Below, in pieces: positions 35,897 through 49,200 of a stretch of 64,000 nt of DNA. How positions within the stretch are numbered: the stretch's first letter is position 1; each line of letters opens with the position of its first letter. The translations under genes were made by a program, and so were the position numbers. This stretch comes from Haematobia irritans (lineage: Eukaryota > Arthropoda > Insecta > Diptera > Muscidae). The DNA lies in assembly GCF_050003625.1 (NCBI RefSeq), contig NC_134397.1:227168537-227232536 (forward strand), written 5' to 3'. The notes beneath the pieces were generated by a model that was not told the origin of the DNA, searched no databases, and saw nothing but the letters and a program-made list of their open reading frames with translations.

Positions 35897-36228
35897 CAGA
35901 GATGGTATGTATAAAACTTTTTTAGGTTTGCGACTGTCGCAAAGTTGTAAACGTCGTAAACGTCACATACGCGTCGCAAATGTAGAAAAAGTAGCAAAAG
36001 TCGCAAACTGAAAATACTTTAGTCGCGTTAGCTAGGCAGCGAATTCGATGATATCCAAGACGATGGTATATGCGAAGAAGTTTCAATTCTTAGGAATGTT
36101 CACAATTTTCGGTTTTATTCCCCACATTTTCCCTATTGCCTTTTGCACGAGTACAGGGTAACCGTGGATTTTCTCGTCCTTTCTTAGCTTTAAGTTCAGT
36201 CTCCTGTCCAATATAACCCCAAGGTAGC
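35897..36228 (-). mobile_element. hAT MITE fragment with captured RT sequence
   Basis: CAGAGATGGTATGTATAAAA at 35897 is the end of the element complete at 54254-54802. This copy carries the same piece of a non-LTR reverse transcriptase (36083-36228, minus strand; frames with LGVILDRRLNLK). It stops at the same reading region, where family A resumes, so the remainder was lost by deletion. Confidence 0.7.
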
Positions 36229-36309
36229 CTCTTGGAGGAGCAAATTTCATCCGAATCAGTTGAAATTTGGTACATTGTGCTAGTATATGGCCGTTAACTA
36301 CCATACCTA

Positions 36310-36787
36310 CACTAATAGAAAAAATTACGTTCCATAGTCGTGAACGGACGGTGACAAAATGAAACGGAAACGTTCACAAAAAATCAAAACGGAATGTTCA
36401 CAATTTCGTCCACGGGCGTTCACGATTTCATGAACGGCATTCGTTTTTCTTTGGCCATGAAAAGTCTTAAAATAATCGTTAGACGTTATTATGGCAACTC
36501 CCTCGGTGGTGCAATGTGCTAAGACGACTGTTAACGCGTATGGTGCAGGAAACACAGGTTCGAGTCACGCAAGCGGAAGTTTTTTTTTTAATTTTGTTTA
36601 TAAAGTCGTAACCATAACGTTGTCAGATCATGAACGCTGGTTGTTGTTTTGACAACGCATGGTGTGATTTTATCGTTGTCAGATTGACACCGCCTGTTCA
36701 CAGTTTGACACCACATGTGTGTTGATTCACTTTCATGAACGAATCGTTTTGAAATAAGCACGCCGTGCATGATTTTTTCTATGAGTG
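36310..36787. mobile_element. MITE with tRNA-like core, TA target duplication
   Basis: Ends CACTAATAGAAAAAATTACG and TGATTTTTTCTATGAGTG, TA on both sides (36308-36309, 36788-36789). Removing it restores a family A monomer segment that matches the intact one near 25567. The core (36505-36585) has GGTGGTGCAATGTGC and GGTTCGAGTCA, resembling A and B boxes, then a T run. The flanks contain GTTCACGATTTCATGAACG palindromes. Confidence 0.75.
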
Positions 36788-37152
36788 TAACAAGGTCCAT
36801 ATCGGTCTATAGTTATATATAGCCCTCACATAAATCGATCCCCAATCACACAAAAATTGGTCCATATCAAATTCATAATTGTATATATAGCCCCTAATAT
36901 AAGCGACCCCCATATTTCAATTCTGGCTCTCTACGTCCATATCGATTCGTAATTATTTGTAGACTCACCTACACATACCTTTTTTGTCTAATATGTATAC
37001 GTATGGACTAACTCACAAATTAGAAAACGGTTTAAGATACCACAACCCAAGTAATTCGATTGTGCATGACAGTCTTTCGGAGAAGTTTCTACGCAAACCA
37101 TGGTGGAGGGTACATAAGATCCGGCCTGGCCGAACTTACGGCTATATATACT

Positions 37153-38197
37153 TGTTTTTATACCCTTCACCACTACTGTGGTACAGGGTATAATAAGTAT
37201 GTAACGCCAAGAAGGAAAAGTCTGAGACCCATCGTTTAGTATACCGATCGTCTTAGAATTAAATTCTGAGTCGATTTAGCGATGTCCGTCTGTCTGTCTG
37301 TCTGTCTGTCTGTTGATGTATTTTTGTGTGCAAAGTAAAGTTCGCAGTTTTAGTCCGATTGTCCTAAAATTTGGTATGGGGTCCTGTTTCGGCTCAAAGA
37401 CGATCCCTATTGATTTTGGAAAAAATCGGTTCAGATTTAGATATAGCTGCCATATATATTTTTCACCGATCTGGTCATAATTGGCGTGTATATCAACCGA
37501 TCTTCCTCAAATTCCGTACATCCCAATATTTTATGAGTCTCGAAAAACTTGCAAAATATCATCCAACTCGGTTCAAATTTAGATATAGCTCCCATATATA
37601 GCTTTCGCCCGATTTACACTCCTTTGTCCACAGAGGCCAATTTTTTGCTTCGATTTAGTTGAAATTTTGCACAGGGAGTAGAATGAGCATTGTAGCTATG
37701 CGTGCCAAATTTGGTTGAAATCGGTTCAGAATTAGATATAGCTCCCATATACATGTTTTTCTGATTTCGACAAAAATGGTCAAAATACCAACATTTTCCT
37801 TATAAAATCGCCACTTAGTCGAATAGTTGAAAAAATTACTCTAATTTTCTTAAACTTCTAATACATATATATCGAACGATAAATCATAAATAAACTTTTG
37901 CGAAGTTTCCTTAAGATTGCTTCAGATTTAAATGTTTTCCATATTTTTTTACTAACATTGTGTTCCACCCTAGTCCATTAGCCGACTTAAATTTTGAGTC
38001 TATAGATTTTGTAAAAGTCTATCAAATTCTGTCCAAATCGAGTGATATTTAAATGTATGTATTTGGGACAAACCTTTATATATAGCACCCAACACATTTG
38101 ACAGATGTGATATGGTATCGAAAATTTAGATCTATAAAGTGGTGCAGGGTATAATATAGTCGGCCCCGCCCGACTTTAGACTTTCCTTACTTGTTGT
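37153..38197 (-). mobile_element. Family C element, both ends present
   Basis: Starts with TTATACCCTTCACCACTACT and GTCTGTCTGTCTGTCTGTCT (37283-37312). About four monomers follow (AATCGGTTCAGATTTAGATA, AGCTCCCATATA). It ends GTGGTGCAGGGTATAATATA and the hairpin GTCGGCCCCGCCCGAC, then TTACTTGTT. Confidence 0.82.
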
Positions 38198-38759
38198 CCA
38201 TGAAATTCGATTATGAAAAATCGAATATTCAAAATAGTCGAAAATAAATTTTTGATTAAAAGTCAATAATCGAAAAATCGATTATTGGTTTCTAATATAG
38301 ATCCCTAGAAACCAGCACACATTTCTTAAAAATTTTTCTTACAGAATTATATTGCCAATAAGAAAACAAATTTTTGATTTGATTAAATAAAATATCAAAT
38401 TGGTGGAAATGAATTTATACGGGTAATTATTTGGGGAAATAATGATAAATGATTCGTACATGTTGAAAATTTTATAATGAACATTTTAAAAATATATTAA
38501 ACAAATTAAAAAAAAATAACATGTTTGACTAGAACTTTAATTTTTGGCATTTCTTAGCAACTATTGTTGAGAACACTCACAAAAAGACAAATAGATTTCA
38601 TAAAATCAAATAATTTGTATAATCATTATTTCTATGAAAAATCGAATATTCGAATTTTGATTGGTGAACATAATCGAAAATCGATTTTTTATTAAAAGTC
38701 AATAATCTAAAAGTCGAAAAATCGATTATTGGTTTGTACTATAGATCCCTATACTAGAG

Positions 38760-39294
38760 TTCCCCAATCCTAGCATATAAAAGTAATCCATGTATTAAAA
38801 TAGAATGAAAAAACAATTATATATTTAATGAATTTTTATTTAAATTTATTTTTGTCTTACAGAGCAATATACATATATATGTGATGATGTTTTTGCTGTT
38901 ATATATTAATGTATATATATGTATTGTATGTGTGTTTATATAAATTTATACTTGTTTGTTTTTTTTTAATGTATAAAACAACAAAAAGAAATAGAAGAAA
39001 TGATGATTGCAATGAAAAATACTTAATAAAATTTTTTCTATTTAAAAATAATATGTACACAAAATTATATAAAATTAAACAAACAAAAAAAAACAATCAT
39101 ATGGTTTTTGCCCGGGCAAAATACATACAATAAAACAAAAGATGCAAAATAGATGATCCAAAATATGAATACGAAAATAATGGAAAAGAATAAATATAAA
39201 TTAGGAAATCTGAAGACAAATATATGTATAGCAAATGATAATTAAATGCAAAAAGACCTTATAATGTCATAGTAAGTTAGGCATTATTAGTATA
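38760..39294. other. AT-rich single-copy-looking DNA
   Basis: No gene or repeat recognised. Long A/T runs and an ATATATATGTGATGATG region. Confidence 0.4.
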
Positions 39295-39746
39295 CACACA
39301 GAAAAATTTTGAACTTTGCTTCGAAATAAAATTTTAGACAAAAACAAAATAGACAAAAAAAATATTTTTTAGGGAAACCACAACAATGTTATCTTCAATT
39401 GTATTTAATTTTCTAATGTTAATCTCAAAAATTTCGTTTAGAATAACAAAACAACAATTTTTCAATTTTTGTTACATGTATGAAAATTTTTTAAAATTAT
39501 TTTATTTTCTTTTTTTTTAATCTTAGGTTTGGATTTATGGTGTTGACATTTTTACAATATATTTAATAAAAAAATTTCTTCGTAACAAAATTAGAGAATA
39601 GGAAGTCTCATTTAAAAAATATTTTATAATTCGTGCGCTTTAAATTCGTGTAAGTAATATGATTTATTCCAAAAGAAAAACAAAAAAAAAAAACAATTAT
39701 TTTTGTCTAAAATATTTTTCCAGAAGAAAGCATTTTTCTTTGTGTG
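39295..39746. mobile_element. MITE with CACACAGAAAAAT ends
   Basis: A 452-bp element from CACACAGAAAAATTTTGAAC to ATTTTTCTTTGTGTG, TA on both sides (39293-39294, 39747-39748). Subterminal AAATTTTAGACAAAAA and its inverse TTTTTGTCTAAAATAT are also inverted. Confidence 0.65.
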
Positions 39747-40099
39747 TATAACCAAACAATCTTGAAGGTATTATCCATTAAAGAACAACAGGGAAAATAA
39801 ATGAGGAGTAAAAAATGACTTAGAATATAGATTCAGTAAAATTCAGAAAATAAAAGCTGATAGTGAATTCCATGATAGGAAGTATTTGATTGATGTGAAA
39901 TAATCCTTGAGTATTTTTGTTCGAATAAAGAAATTGGGATAATCAATTGAAGACTGAGTTATGTTCTGAAGATATTCACAAAACTTGGCGGTATTTTTTT
40001 ATTTTTTGCGGAAATTAAGTAAAGTATCAGGAATTTCATTGATGTAATTCTGGAAAAAAGGAGAAGAAAAATATTATTGGAATTCAGTTTATTTGCTTA

Positions 40100-40211
40100 T
40101 TATTCGAAATTTACAAAAACTGGTGAAGCTATGTCATGACTAGCATAATCGGCCCATTTGCTCAAATCGATTGATGGTATAACACCGCTCTTACAAGGTA
40201 CTCGGGGATTA
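40100..40211 (-). CDS. Heme peroxidase terminal exon
   Basis: Acceptor TTAATTACAG, then 37 codons from INPRVPCKSGVIPSIDL to SPVFVNFE and TAA at 40102-40100. It continues the frame of the exon at 43257 exactly (phase 2). AATAAA on the minus strand at about 40093-40088 is too close to the stop to be the certain poly(A) signal. Confidence 0.88.
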
Positions 40212-43200
40212 CTGTAATTAAAAAGTAGGAAGATCATTAGATGAATATAAAAGTAGAAAATTAAAGGGAAAATAAATGAGTCATTAAATTTGATGGCGGA
40301 AATTTAATTCTATTACAGAATATTGGATTGCAGTGGAAAATTTTCGGATGAAAATCTATTATCTAGAAAGCTAAAGATGTAACCAGTTCATGTGAGTATC
40401 TATACAAATTGGTTAATTCCTAAAAGATAAACTTCTTTTAAATATTTCAATACTCCCTCAAGCTTAGTGTAAATATTTCCTAAGCTAGTAGAGAGTATTG
40501 AAATATTGAGATTCGACCAATAATGGTCAACATTTTCACGACTTTCGGAATTGCAGTTTAACCACAGAGATTCTCGGGTCTGCAGTTTAATCAGTGGGAC
40601 CCTGGGAAATTCAATTAATTCACTACAGCTTCAATTCAACCACTGAAAGGACCTGCTTTTCAATCAATTTATTAGAATCACGGATACATTCGGTATTCAA
40701 TTCAACCACTGAGACATTTCAATTTACACTTCAACCATTAGGACGATCGGATGTTCAATTCAATCAAGGCTTTCTGGCTTGCAGTTCAATAAATGAGAAT
40801 TTCGGGTCTTAAATTGATACTGATACTCTGTACTGCAATCACTGAGATCTTCTGTATGCAGAGATGGAATATGATCACCTCAAACATGTTTCAAGAGCAT
40901 TTTTGTATGGTGACCATGTAACATTTTTGTATGGTGACCATGTAACATGTTTGTCACTAAAATGTAATTTTCTCGTCAAATATAACCTGCTTGCCGAAAT
41001 CAAATACATGATTTCCGAGAAAATAACATGGTTGCGAAAACAATGCTACATGGTCACCACCCAAAAATAACATTTTGCTCTTAAAACATGTTTGAGGTGA
41101 TCATATTCCTTCTCTGGGTGTGGCTTACAGTCTAATAACTGAAAAGCTGGGGTCAGCAGCTCAACGACCGAGATAGTCATCTCCCAAATAAATAAGCAAC
41201 TGAGGACCTCAAGACTACAGTTTAATCACTAAGAACATCGGGTTTGCAGTTGAACTACTGATATACTATGTTAGGTTAGGTTAGGTTAGGTTAGGTGGCA
41301 GCCCGATGTATCGGGCTCACTTAGACTATTCAGTCCATTGTGATACCACATTGGTGAACTTCTCTCTTATCACTGAGTGCTGCCCGATTCCATGTTAAGC
41401 TCAATGACAAGGGACCTCCTTTTTATAGCCGAGTCCGAACGGCGTTCCACATTGCAGTGAAACCACTTAGAGAAGCTTTGAAACCCTCAGAAATGTCACC
41501 AACATTACTGAGGTGGGATAATCCACCGCTGAAAATCTTTTTGGTATTCGGTCGAAGCAGGAATCGAACCCACGACCTTGTGTATGCAAGGCGGGCATAC
41601 TAACTATTGCACCACGGTGGCTACAGATTCACTATGATCCGCAAATAAAATACTGAAAATTCTTTGCAGCTGATACCTGTGCTTATGCTGTTCAATCACT
41701 GAATCCTTCGAGTTAGCAGTTCAATTACTGAGACCTTTAATAACTGAAAACTTCGAATCTAAAGTTCCATCACTGGTACCTTCCGGTATGATGTACATTC
41801 ACAAAAACATTCGGAATTTGTAGATCCCCTGATATATACTATTAAGCGGTTCATTCATTGAAACCTTCGGGTCAGCAACTCTATCACTTGTACTTTCCAA
41901 TGTTCGCGTATGTTGTCCAATTACTGAAAACTTTGTGTTTGCAATTAAACCAATGAGATCGTTTAGACTGAAGTCCGATCACTGCTACCTTCCAGTATGC
42001 AATTCGATCTTTGAGATCTACGAATTTGCCGCTCAGACAAGGAAACCTTCAAATTTGCAGTACAATCACTGAAAGGGACTACTGAACCTGAGAAATTAAC
42101 ACACTCTCTTATCAGTGATGGCCGATTCTATGTGAAGCTCAATGACAAGGGACTTCCTTTTTATAGACGAGTCCGAACGGCATTTGCATTGAAACCACTT
42201 AAAGCAGATTTGAAACAATCAGAAATGTCGTCAGCATTATTGCTCGGGGATAACCCGCCGCCGAAAAACTTTTTGGTGTTTGGTCAAAACTGGATTTGAA
42301 CACACGACACTATGTAGGCAACACGGGCGTGCCTTGTGGCTCATCGACAAAAACGATGGAAAAATCCATTTCGCCTGCCTACGAGCAACAAGTGGATACA
42401 AAAAGTGATTTTTTTTTAGTATTACGGGAGACGAAAAATTGTGTCAACACGTAATTGCAAAGAAAAGAGTTGAACGCCCCAAAAAGACACGCCGAAAGCG
42501 AGGGTCAAGCAAGATCTTCTAGGTAGTCATGGTCTACGAGAAAATTTTCGATTCTGAAATTAAATGTAATTTCCGTCATTTTTGCAAATTTTCGATGGAA
42601 AAGTCGCTCTCAACTTAACTATTTAACTGAAAAGAATCCATAGACATTTTATCCTCACCAATATGTTAGCTCGAAAAGGAGATTCTTCGTCATACACCCT
42701 ACCCTCCGGATCTTGCACTTATCAAGTATCACATTTTCCGTTCCCTGTCAAATCAATGGAAAGGTGTTACCATTGAAGAGAACCTTCAAATCTGGCTCAA
42801 CAATTTCTTCGACACGGGATCGGCGATTTTCGTCAAAACTATTGCCGGTGTTTTGACGAAAATCGCCAAGAAGTGGGAGGATTTCATAAACAATGATAAA
42901 TAATATATCTCTAATTAATTTATTGCTAACATTTTTCGAAATAAATTCTCATAAAAAAATAAAATTACAACGTGGAACCATTGAAGAGAACCTTCAAACT
43001 TGGCTCAACATTTTCTTCGACACGGTATCAGCGGTTTTCGTCCAAACACATGCAATGAATTGCCCAAGAAGTGCGAGGATTTCGTTAAGAGTGATAAATA
43101 ATATATCTCTAATTAATTTATTTATATCTCTAATTAATTTATATACATTTTTCGCAATAAATCCTTAAAACTTACAACGTGGAACATACTCTAAAGGATT

Positions 43201-46200
43201 CCTCATTCAAAATAATTTTAAAGTTATTATTATATTATACGTGAATCAGAACTTACATTTCATGATCTGGCAACACCATGGGATATATTTGTACTGTATC
43301 AATTAAATCGGTATTATCGCATATCAAACGCGACAATTTAGCCTTGCGGATCTCTTGCAACTGCTCTGGAGTGAATGAAGATGGCTGATTGGGTAACTCA
43401 TACCAGAAACGATCACCACGTCTCAAATAGCTCATTTGAGTCGCAATGACACAAGCGAAAGTAGGTCCCAACATAGAACCAGGTAATGATTTTTCCGAAA
43501 CACCACCAGACCATAAATCAATATCGGCAGGATGTCTATAAACAGATTCAATAAGTATTACGATCATGGAAATCTTTCATTCAAAACTTACTCAAATATA
43601 CTTTGATATCTCAAAATTGTATCATTGGGCATAGAACCAAACATCTCATCCCATGTATTGGAGGTGGGAAGACCACAGAATTTACGGAATTCCATGTAGC
43701 CGGGTATACCAAATTCACGACCTCTTTGCATATTGAACGATACCAAGTCCATACCGAATCTAGCACCTTCCTTCTTGAACAAATGATTGGTTACCTCTTG
43801 TGTTATAGAATCATCCATAGCTTGGGCTACTTGGTTCATCAAACCCATGAAATATTCATCCAAAACACCAGCTCTATACAAATCATAAGGACGTCTAATC
43901 AAATCCGATAAACGCTTGGAGGCAATAAATTTATGGGCTTTGGACCAACGTTCAACGGCAGTGGGCAATAGAGAATGACCAAAACGGAATGCAGCACCAG
44001 CAAACGAATCAATGATTCCTGGATTAACTTTAGGATCATAACCATCCCAATAGCCATCCTTTTGCAAAACCAACCCGAATTTCTCCATAACCTCTTTGCC
44101 CAATAGAATGGGTAAGAATTCATTGTAGGTAACATGTTGAACTATGGCAATGTTGATCCTTCTGGCTTCTTGGAATAGGGTCTCATCATCCCAGTGTTTA
44201 TTTACATGAGCCAAACCAGTGGCAAGACGATTATGTTCTCTGGCCATTAGAGTGTGCATACAAGTCAATACCAACTGCTCATTGACACGAATCTCTCCTG
44301 CTTCAAAGCAGAACATACTCTTATTGGGTCTGGTGCAGCCTTCATCAGGGATGTCGAGTTTAAGCGGCAATAGATCTTTCAAGCCATATTCTTGGAAGAC
44401 TGGATTCATACGCATTAGACCACCATAACCGGTACGAAGTTTACGTGCGAATTTCTCATTAACTCCATATACAGTATTGGCATCAATAACACCGGTCAAA
44501 GTATTGAATTGCTGACGTGATCCTGGAAAGAGGGAACATAAAATTCTATATAACAGAGGTTGCAAAAGGTGTTGGTCGATTTATTTATTTGTCGAAATTG
44601 AAGATTACAAAAGGTTGACGTGGACTTTTCGATTTTTTAGAAAAAATCGATTATCGACTTTTGTATTTCAGTAACCTACACTGCGGCTGATATGTACAGC
44701 AACCAATTATCATTTCTAAATCACTCTTCTAACAACTGACAAGTTTATACCAGTGATAGTTAATTTTATTGTTTAAAAGCTTTCAAAAGCATATTGATCT
44801 ATTACATTCGGAAATAAAGCTATTCGTGATGGAATGCAAGCTTGATAATATGCTTGATTTATATATGGATGGAAACTATCGTTACCTATTGTTAGAAGCC
44901 TCAAGCATTTAAATGTGTATACATTTCTCGTATCCGAAAAGTGAAGTCCATATTTGATCGAAATCCAAGCCGCAATGGTAGAAAACTTATACGCGAGCTG
45001 GACATATTGCGAAAAGGATGCAACACATGTTGAAAAATTAGCTTGAACTTGAAAGCCATTGAAGTTTCAAAATGTGCAAAAGCTCACCGATGCCCAAATA
45101 CTCGTTAGCATGGAAAAAGGCAAGGATATGCTTGGTTTGCACGAAAGTGATAAAAATTGTGGTGTCTCCAAGTCAAAGCAGTCAAATCGAGAGATCGGTA
45201 TATAGTGGGGTATATGAAAATAGGTCGATACCCCGCATATTCGGCTTACTTATGTGTGGACCCAAAATACCTCTTGATTTTGAATTAAGGCAATTCGGAT
45301 AAAAATTATGATGTCTACGCATTCAAGAGGTCAAACCTGGAGATCGGTCTATATGAGGTAAATACCAAAACATTAACCGATACACACCATAATTGACAGC
45401 TTTTTTTGTGGACCTAGAATACCTCTAGATTTCCAAATCGGATAAAAATTGCCGTTTCTAGAAGCCCAAGAAGTCAAATCAGGAGATCGGGCTATATGGG
45501 GGCTATACCGAAACATGGACCGACACACTCCTTCTACCGCACACGTGTTTATGAACCCAAAATACCTATAGGTGCTAAGTTTTAAGGCAAATCGGATAAA
45601 ACTTCGGATATCTAAACGCTCAGGAAGTCAAATCGGGGGATCGTGCTATATGGGGCCTATCAAAATGTGAATCGATACAAACTATATTAGGCGTACTTAT
45701 ACGTAGACCCAAAATATCTTAAGATTTTGAATTTCAGGCAAATCGGATAAAAATTTCGTTGTCTAGAAGCCAAAATCGGAAGATCGGGCTAAATGGGGGC
45801 TATTCCCAAACATGGGCCGATACACACCATATTCGGCACACTTATTTATGAACCCAAATACCTCTAGATTTTGAATTTCAGGCAGATAGGGTAAAAGTTC
45901 GGATGTCTAGACGCGGGCTATATTGATGCTAAACTAAACCTTGGGCCGATACAAACCATTTTCGACACACCTATTTATGGTCCTAATTTGCAATTTCAGG
46001 CAAATCGAATAGAAACTACGATTTCTAGAAGCCTAAGACTCAAAATCGGGGGATCGGCTTATATGGGAGCTATATCAAAACCTGGACCGATATAGCCCAT
46101 CTTCGAACTTCGCCTGTGTGCAGACGAAAAAGACGAATCTATGCCAAATTTCAGGACGATAGCGCCATTATTATTATAACCCAATCACCATTCTATGGTG

Positions 46201-49200
46201 GTGGGCATAAAAATGACGGCGCTTCGCCGGTAATGGACCAAAATACCACGAAGCAACTTTTGAAGTTCATAATTCGTGCCTAATGTAGCCAATTTGAACC
46301 AATCTAAACTGATTCTAAAATTAAATGTAATTTCCGACATTTTTGCATTTGAACCACGAAATTAAAAACTTGGCGCTTTAATTCGATGCATTATATATCA
46401 GCCAGCCTGTGGCCTTTCGATTTTCCATTCTTTGCAGTGGGGTTTTTGTAAGCAGTCCACTATGCATATGCAGGAAAAATATTAACCTAATATGAACGAT
46501 TAGGTTAGGATATGCAATTTAAAATAAATTTCTTTAAAGTAAAAAAAATAATTAAAAGAAAGCTCGTATTCTTTGCTTTAAAATTTGTTTTCATGAAATT
46601 TATGACATTTTATGACAAGAATAATCAACCATTCTGTGGAAAGTCTGGCTTACAGTGTGTAGGACATGATTACGATATTGGGAAATCATCACAAAATTTT
46701 GTGTAAAACAAGTAAGTAAAGTCTAAAGTCGGGCGGGGCCGACTATATTATACCCTGCACCACTTTGTAGATCTAAATTTTCGATACCATATCACATCCG
46801 TTAAATGTGTTGGGGGCTATATATAAAGGTTTGTCCCAAATACATACATTTAAATATCACTCGATCTGGACAGAATTTGATAGACTTCTACAAAATCTAC
46901 ACTCAAAATTTAAGTCGGCTAATGTACTAGGGTGGAACACAATTTTAGTAAAAAAATATGGGAAACGTTTAAATCTGAAGCAATTTTAAAGAAACTTTGA
47001 AAAAGTTTATTTATGATTTATCGCTCGATATATATGTATTAGAAGTTTAGGAAAATTAGAGTCATTTTTACAACTTTTCGACTAAGCAGTGACGATTTTA
47101 CAAGGAAAATGTTGATATTTTGACCATTTTTGTCGAAATCGGAAAAACATATATATGGGAGCTATATCTAAATCTGAACCGATTCCAACCAAATTTGGCA
47201 CACATAGCAACAATGCTAATTCTACTCCCTGTGCAAAATTTCAACTAAATCGGAGTTAAAAATTGGCCTCTGTGGTCATATGAGTGTAAATCGGGCGAAA
47301 GCTATATATGGGAGCTATATCTAAATCTGAACCGATTTCAACCAAATTTGGCACGCATAGCAACAATGCTAATTCTACTCCCTGTGCAAAATTTCAACTA
47401 AATCGGAGTTAAAAATTGGCCTCCGTGGTCATATGAGTGTAAATCGGGCGAAAGCTATATATGGGAGATATATCTAAATCTGAACCGATTTCAACCAAAT
47501 TTGGCACACATAGCAACAATGCTAATTCTACTCCCTGTGCAAAATTTCAACTAAATCGGAGTTAAAAATTGGCCTCTGTGGTCATATGAGTGTAAATCGG
47601 GCGAAAGCTATATATGGGAGCTATATCTAAATCTGAACCGATTTCAACCAAATTTGGCACGCATAGCAACAATGCTAATTCTACTCCCTGTGCACAATTT
47701 CAACTAAATCGGAGCAAAAAATTGGCCTCTGTGGTCATATGAGTGTAAATCGGGCGAAAGCTATATATGGGAGCTATATCTAAATCTGAACCGATTTCAT
47801 CCAAGTTAGGCACGCATAGCTACAATGCTAATTCTACTCCCTGTGCAAAATTTCAACCAAATTGGGGTAAAACTCTGGCTTCTGGGACCGTATTAGTCCA
47901 TATCGGGCGAAAGATATATATGGGAGCTATATCTAAATCTGAACCGATTTCAATAAAATTTGGCATACTTGACTATAGTACTAATTGTTCTTCTTGTGCA
48001 AAATTTTAAGCAAATTAAGGTAAAACTCTAGCTTCTGGGGCCACATAAGTCCATATCGGGCGGAATATATATATATATGGGAGCTATATATAAATCTGAA
48101 CCGATTTCTTCCAAAATCAATAGGGATCTATTCTGAGCCAAAACACATACTTGTGCGAAGTCGATTGGACTAAAACTGCGACCTAGACTTTGATTACAAA
48201 AATGTGTTCACGGACAGACGGACAGACGGACATCGCTATATCGACTCAAGAGCCCACCCTGAGCATTTTTGCCAAAGACACCATGTGTCTATCTCGTCTC
48301 CTTGTGGGTGTTGCAAACATATGCACTAACTTATAATACCCTGTTCCACAGTGTGGAGCAGGGTATAATGAGGGTATTTTGGCCATGTTTGTATAAACCG
48401 GAAGAACAACTATATTGAGGATTTATTTAAATCTGAACCAAATTAGATCATACTTGACCCACTTAAATATCGAATTAAATATATTCTTTGTAGAAACTAT
48501 CAAGTCAATTGGAGGAAAATGCCAAATGGGATTAAAATATGAAACATTCTACCATATTTCCCCAAATCTGGAGTACACATACATGGGAGCTGTATCTAAA
48601 TCTGAATCGATTTTGACCAAATTTGACGTGCATAGTTAGAATAATAACTCTGCAATCTCTGCAAAATTTCAAGTGGGAGTATAAATTTGGCCTCCGTGGT
48701 CATATAAGTGCAAATCGGATGAAAGATATATATGGGAGCTATATCTAAATCTGAACCGATTTCAACCAAATTTGGCACACATAACGACACCATCAAACGT
48801 ACCGCTCGTGCAAAATTTGAAGCAAATCACGGCAAAACTCTGGCTTTTGAGGTCATATAAGTGCAAATCGTACGAAAGATATATATGAGAGCTATATCAA
48901 AATCTGAACCGATTTCAGTCAAATTTAGTACACTTACCGATGCTATTAAACGTATTCTTTGTGCAAAATTTGAAGCATGTCAGGGCAAAACTCTGGTTTT
49001 TGAGGTCATATAAGTTCAAATCGCACGAAAGATATATATGGGAGTTATATCTAAATCTGAACCGATTTCAACCAAATTTGATACACTTACCGATACTATT
49101 AAATATACTTCTGGTGCAAAATTTGAAACAAGTCAGGGCAAAACTCTGGCTTTTGAGGCCATATAAGTACAAGCGCCAACTATGACCAGATCGGGGATAA

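Larger units (their letters stand above)
35617..37152 (+). mobile_element. Family A element, broken by two other elements
   Basis: Two monomers (35617-35896), then a hAT MITE fragment (35897-36228), then a partial monomer, a MITE (36310-36787) and the family A right end: GTGGAGGGTACATAAGATCC, then a CGGCCTGGCCGAA hairpin half and ATATACTTGTT at about 37155. The left end is missing. Confidence 0.75.
34918..38307. mobile_element. Inner hAT-like element inserted in a copy of itself
   Basis: TAGGGATCTATAAATCGAAA at 34918 and ATATAGATCCCTA ending 38307 are inverted ends. The flanking 8 bp are GAAACGAG (34910-34917) and GAAACCAG (38308-38315), a 7/8 match as expected for hAT. The inner copy has the uninterrupted target sequence (GAAACGAGCACATATTTCTT) at 35371, proving that target and insert are one family. 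A family A and a family C element sit inside it. Confidence 0.75.
34718..38751. mobile_element. Outer hAT-like element (TAGGGNTCTATAA ends)
   Basis: The left end is TAGGGCTCTATAAATCGAAA at 34718 and the right end CTATAGATCCCTA at 38751. The body is only about 200 bp on the left and 440 bp on the right once the inner copy is removed. Both parts contain AATCGATTATT motifs. Flanks do not show an 8-bp duplication, possibly because the left flank is itself a decayed transposon. Confidence 0.6.
40550..42100 (-). repeat. Degenerate ~30-bp minisatellite in the last peroxidase intron
   Basis: The motif GCAGTTCAATCACTGAGACC, usually followed by TTCGGGT-type sequence, recurs many times with heavy divergence, for example at about 40575, 40620, 40700, 41218, 41690, 41725, 41930 and 42055. 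Interrupted by the MITE at 40859 and the SINE at 41280. Not coding. Confidence 0.7.

Noticed and set aside
41560..41628. Functional tRNA gene on the minus strand
   Set aside because: It is the head of a SINE with a body and a CCTAA tail; other decayed copies confirm a repeat family.
43603..43911. Plus-strand frame of 102 codons
   Set aside because: Shadow of the peroxidase exon on the opposite strand.
43899..44135. Minus-strand frame of 78 codons
   Set aside because: Alternative frame inside the peroxidase exon; no own signal.
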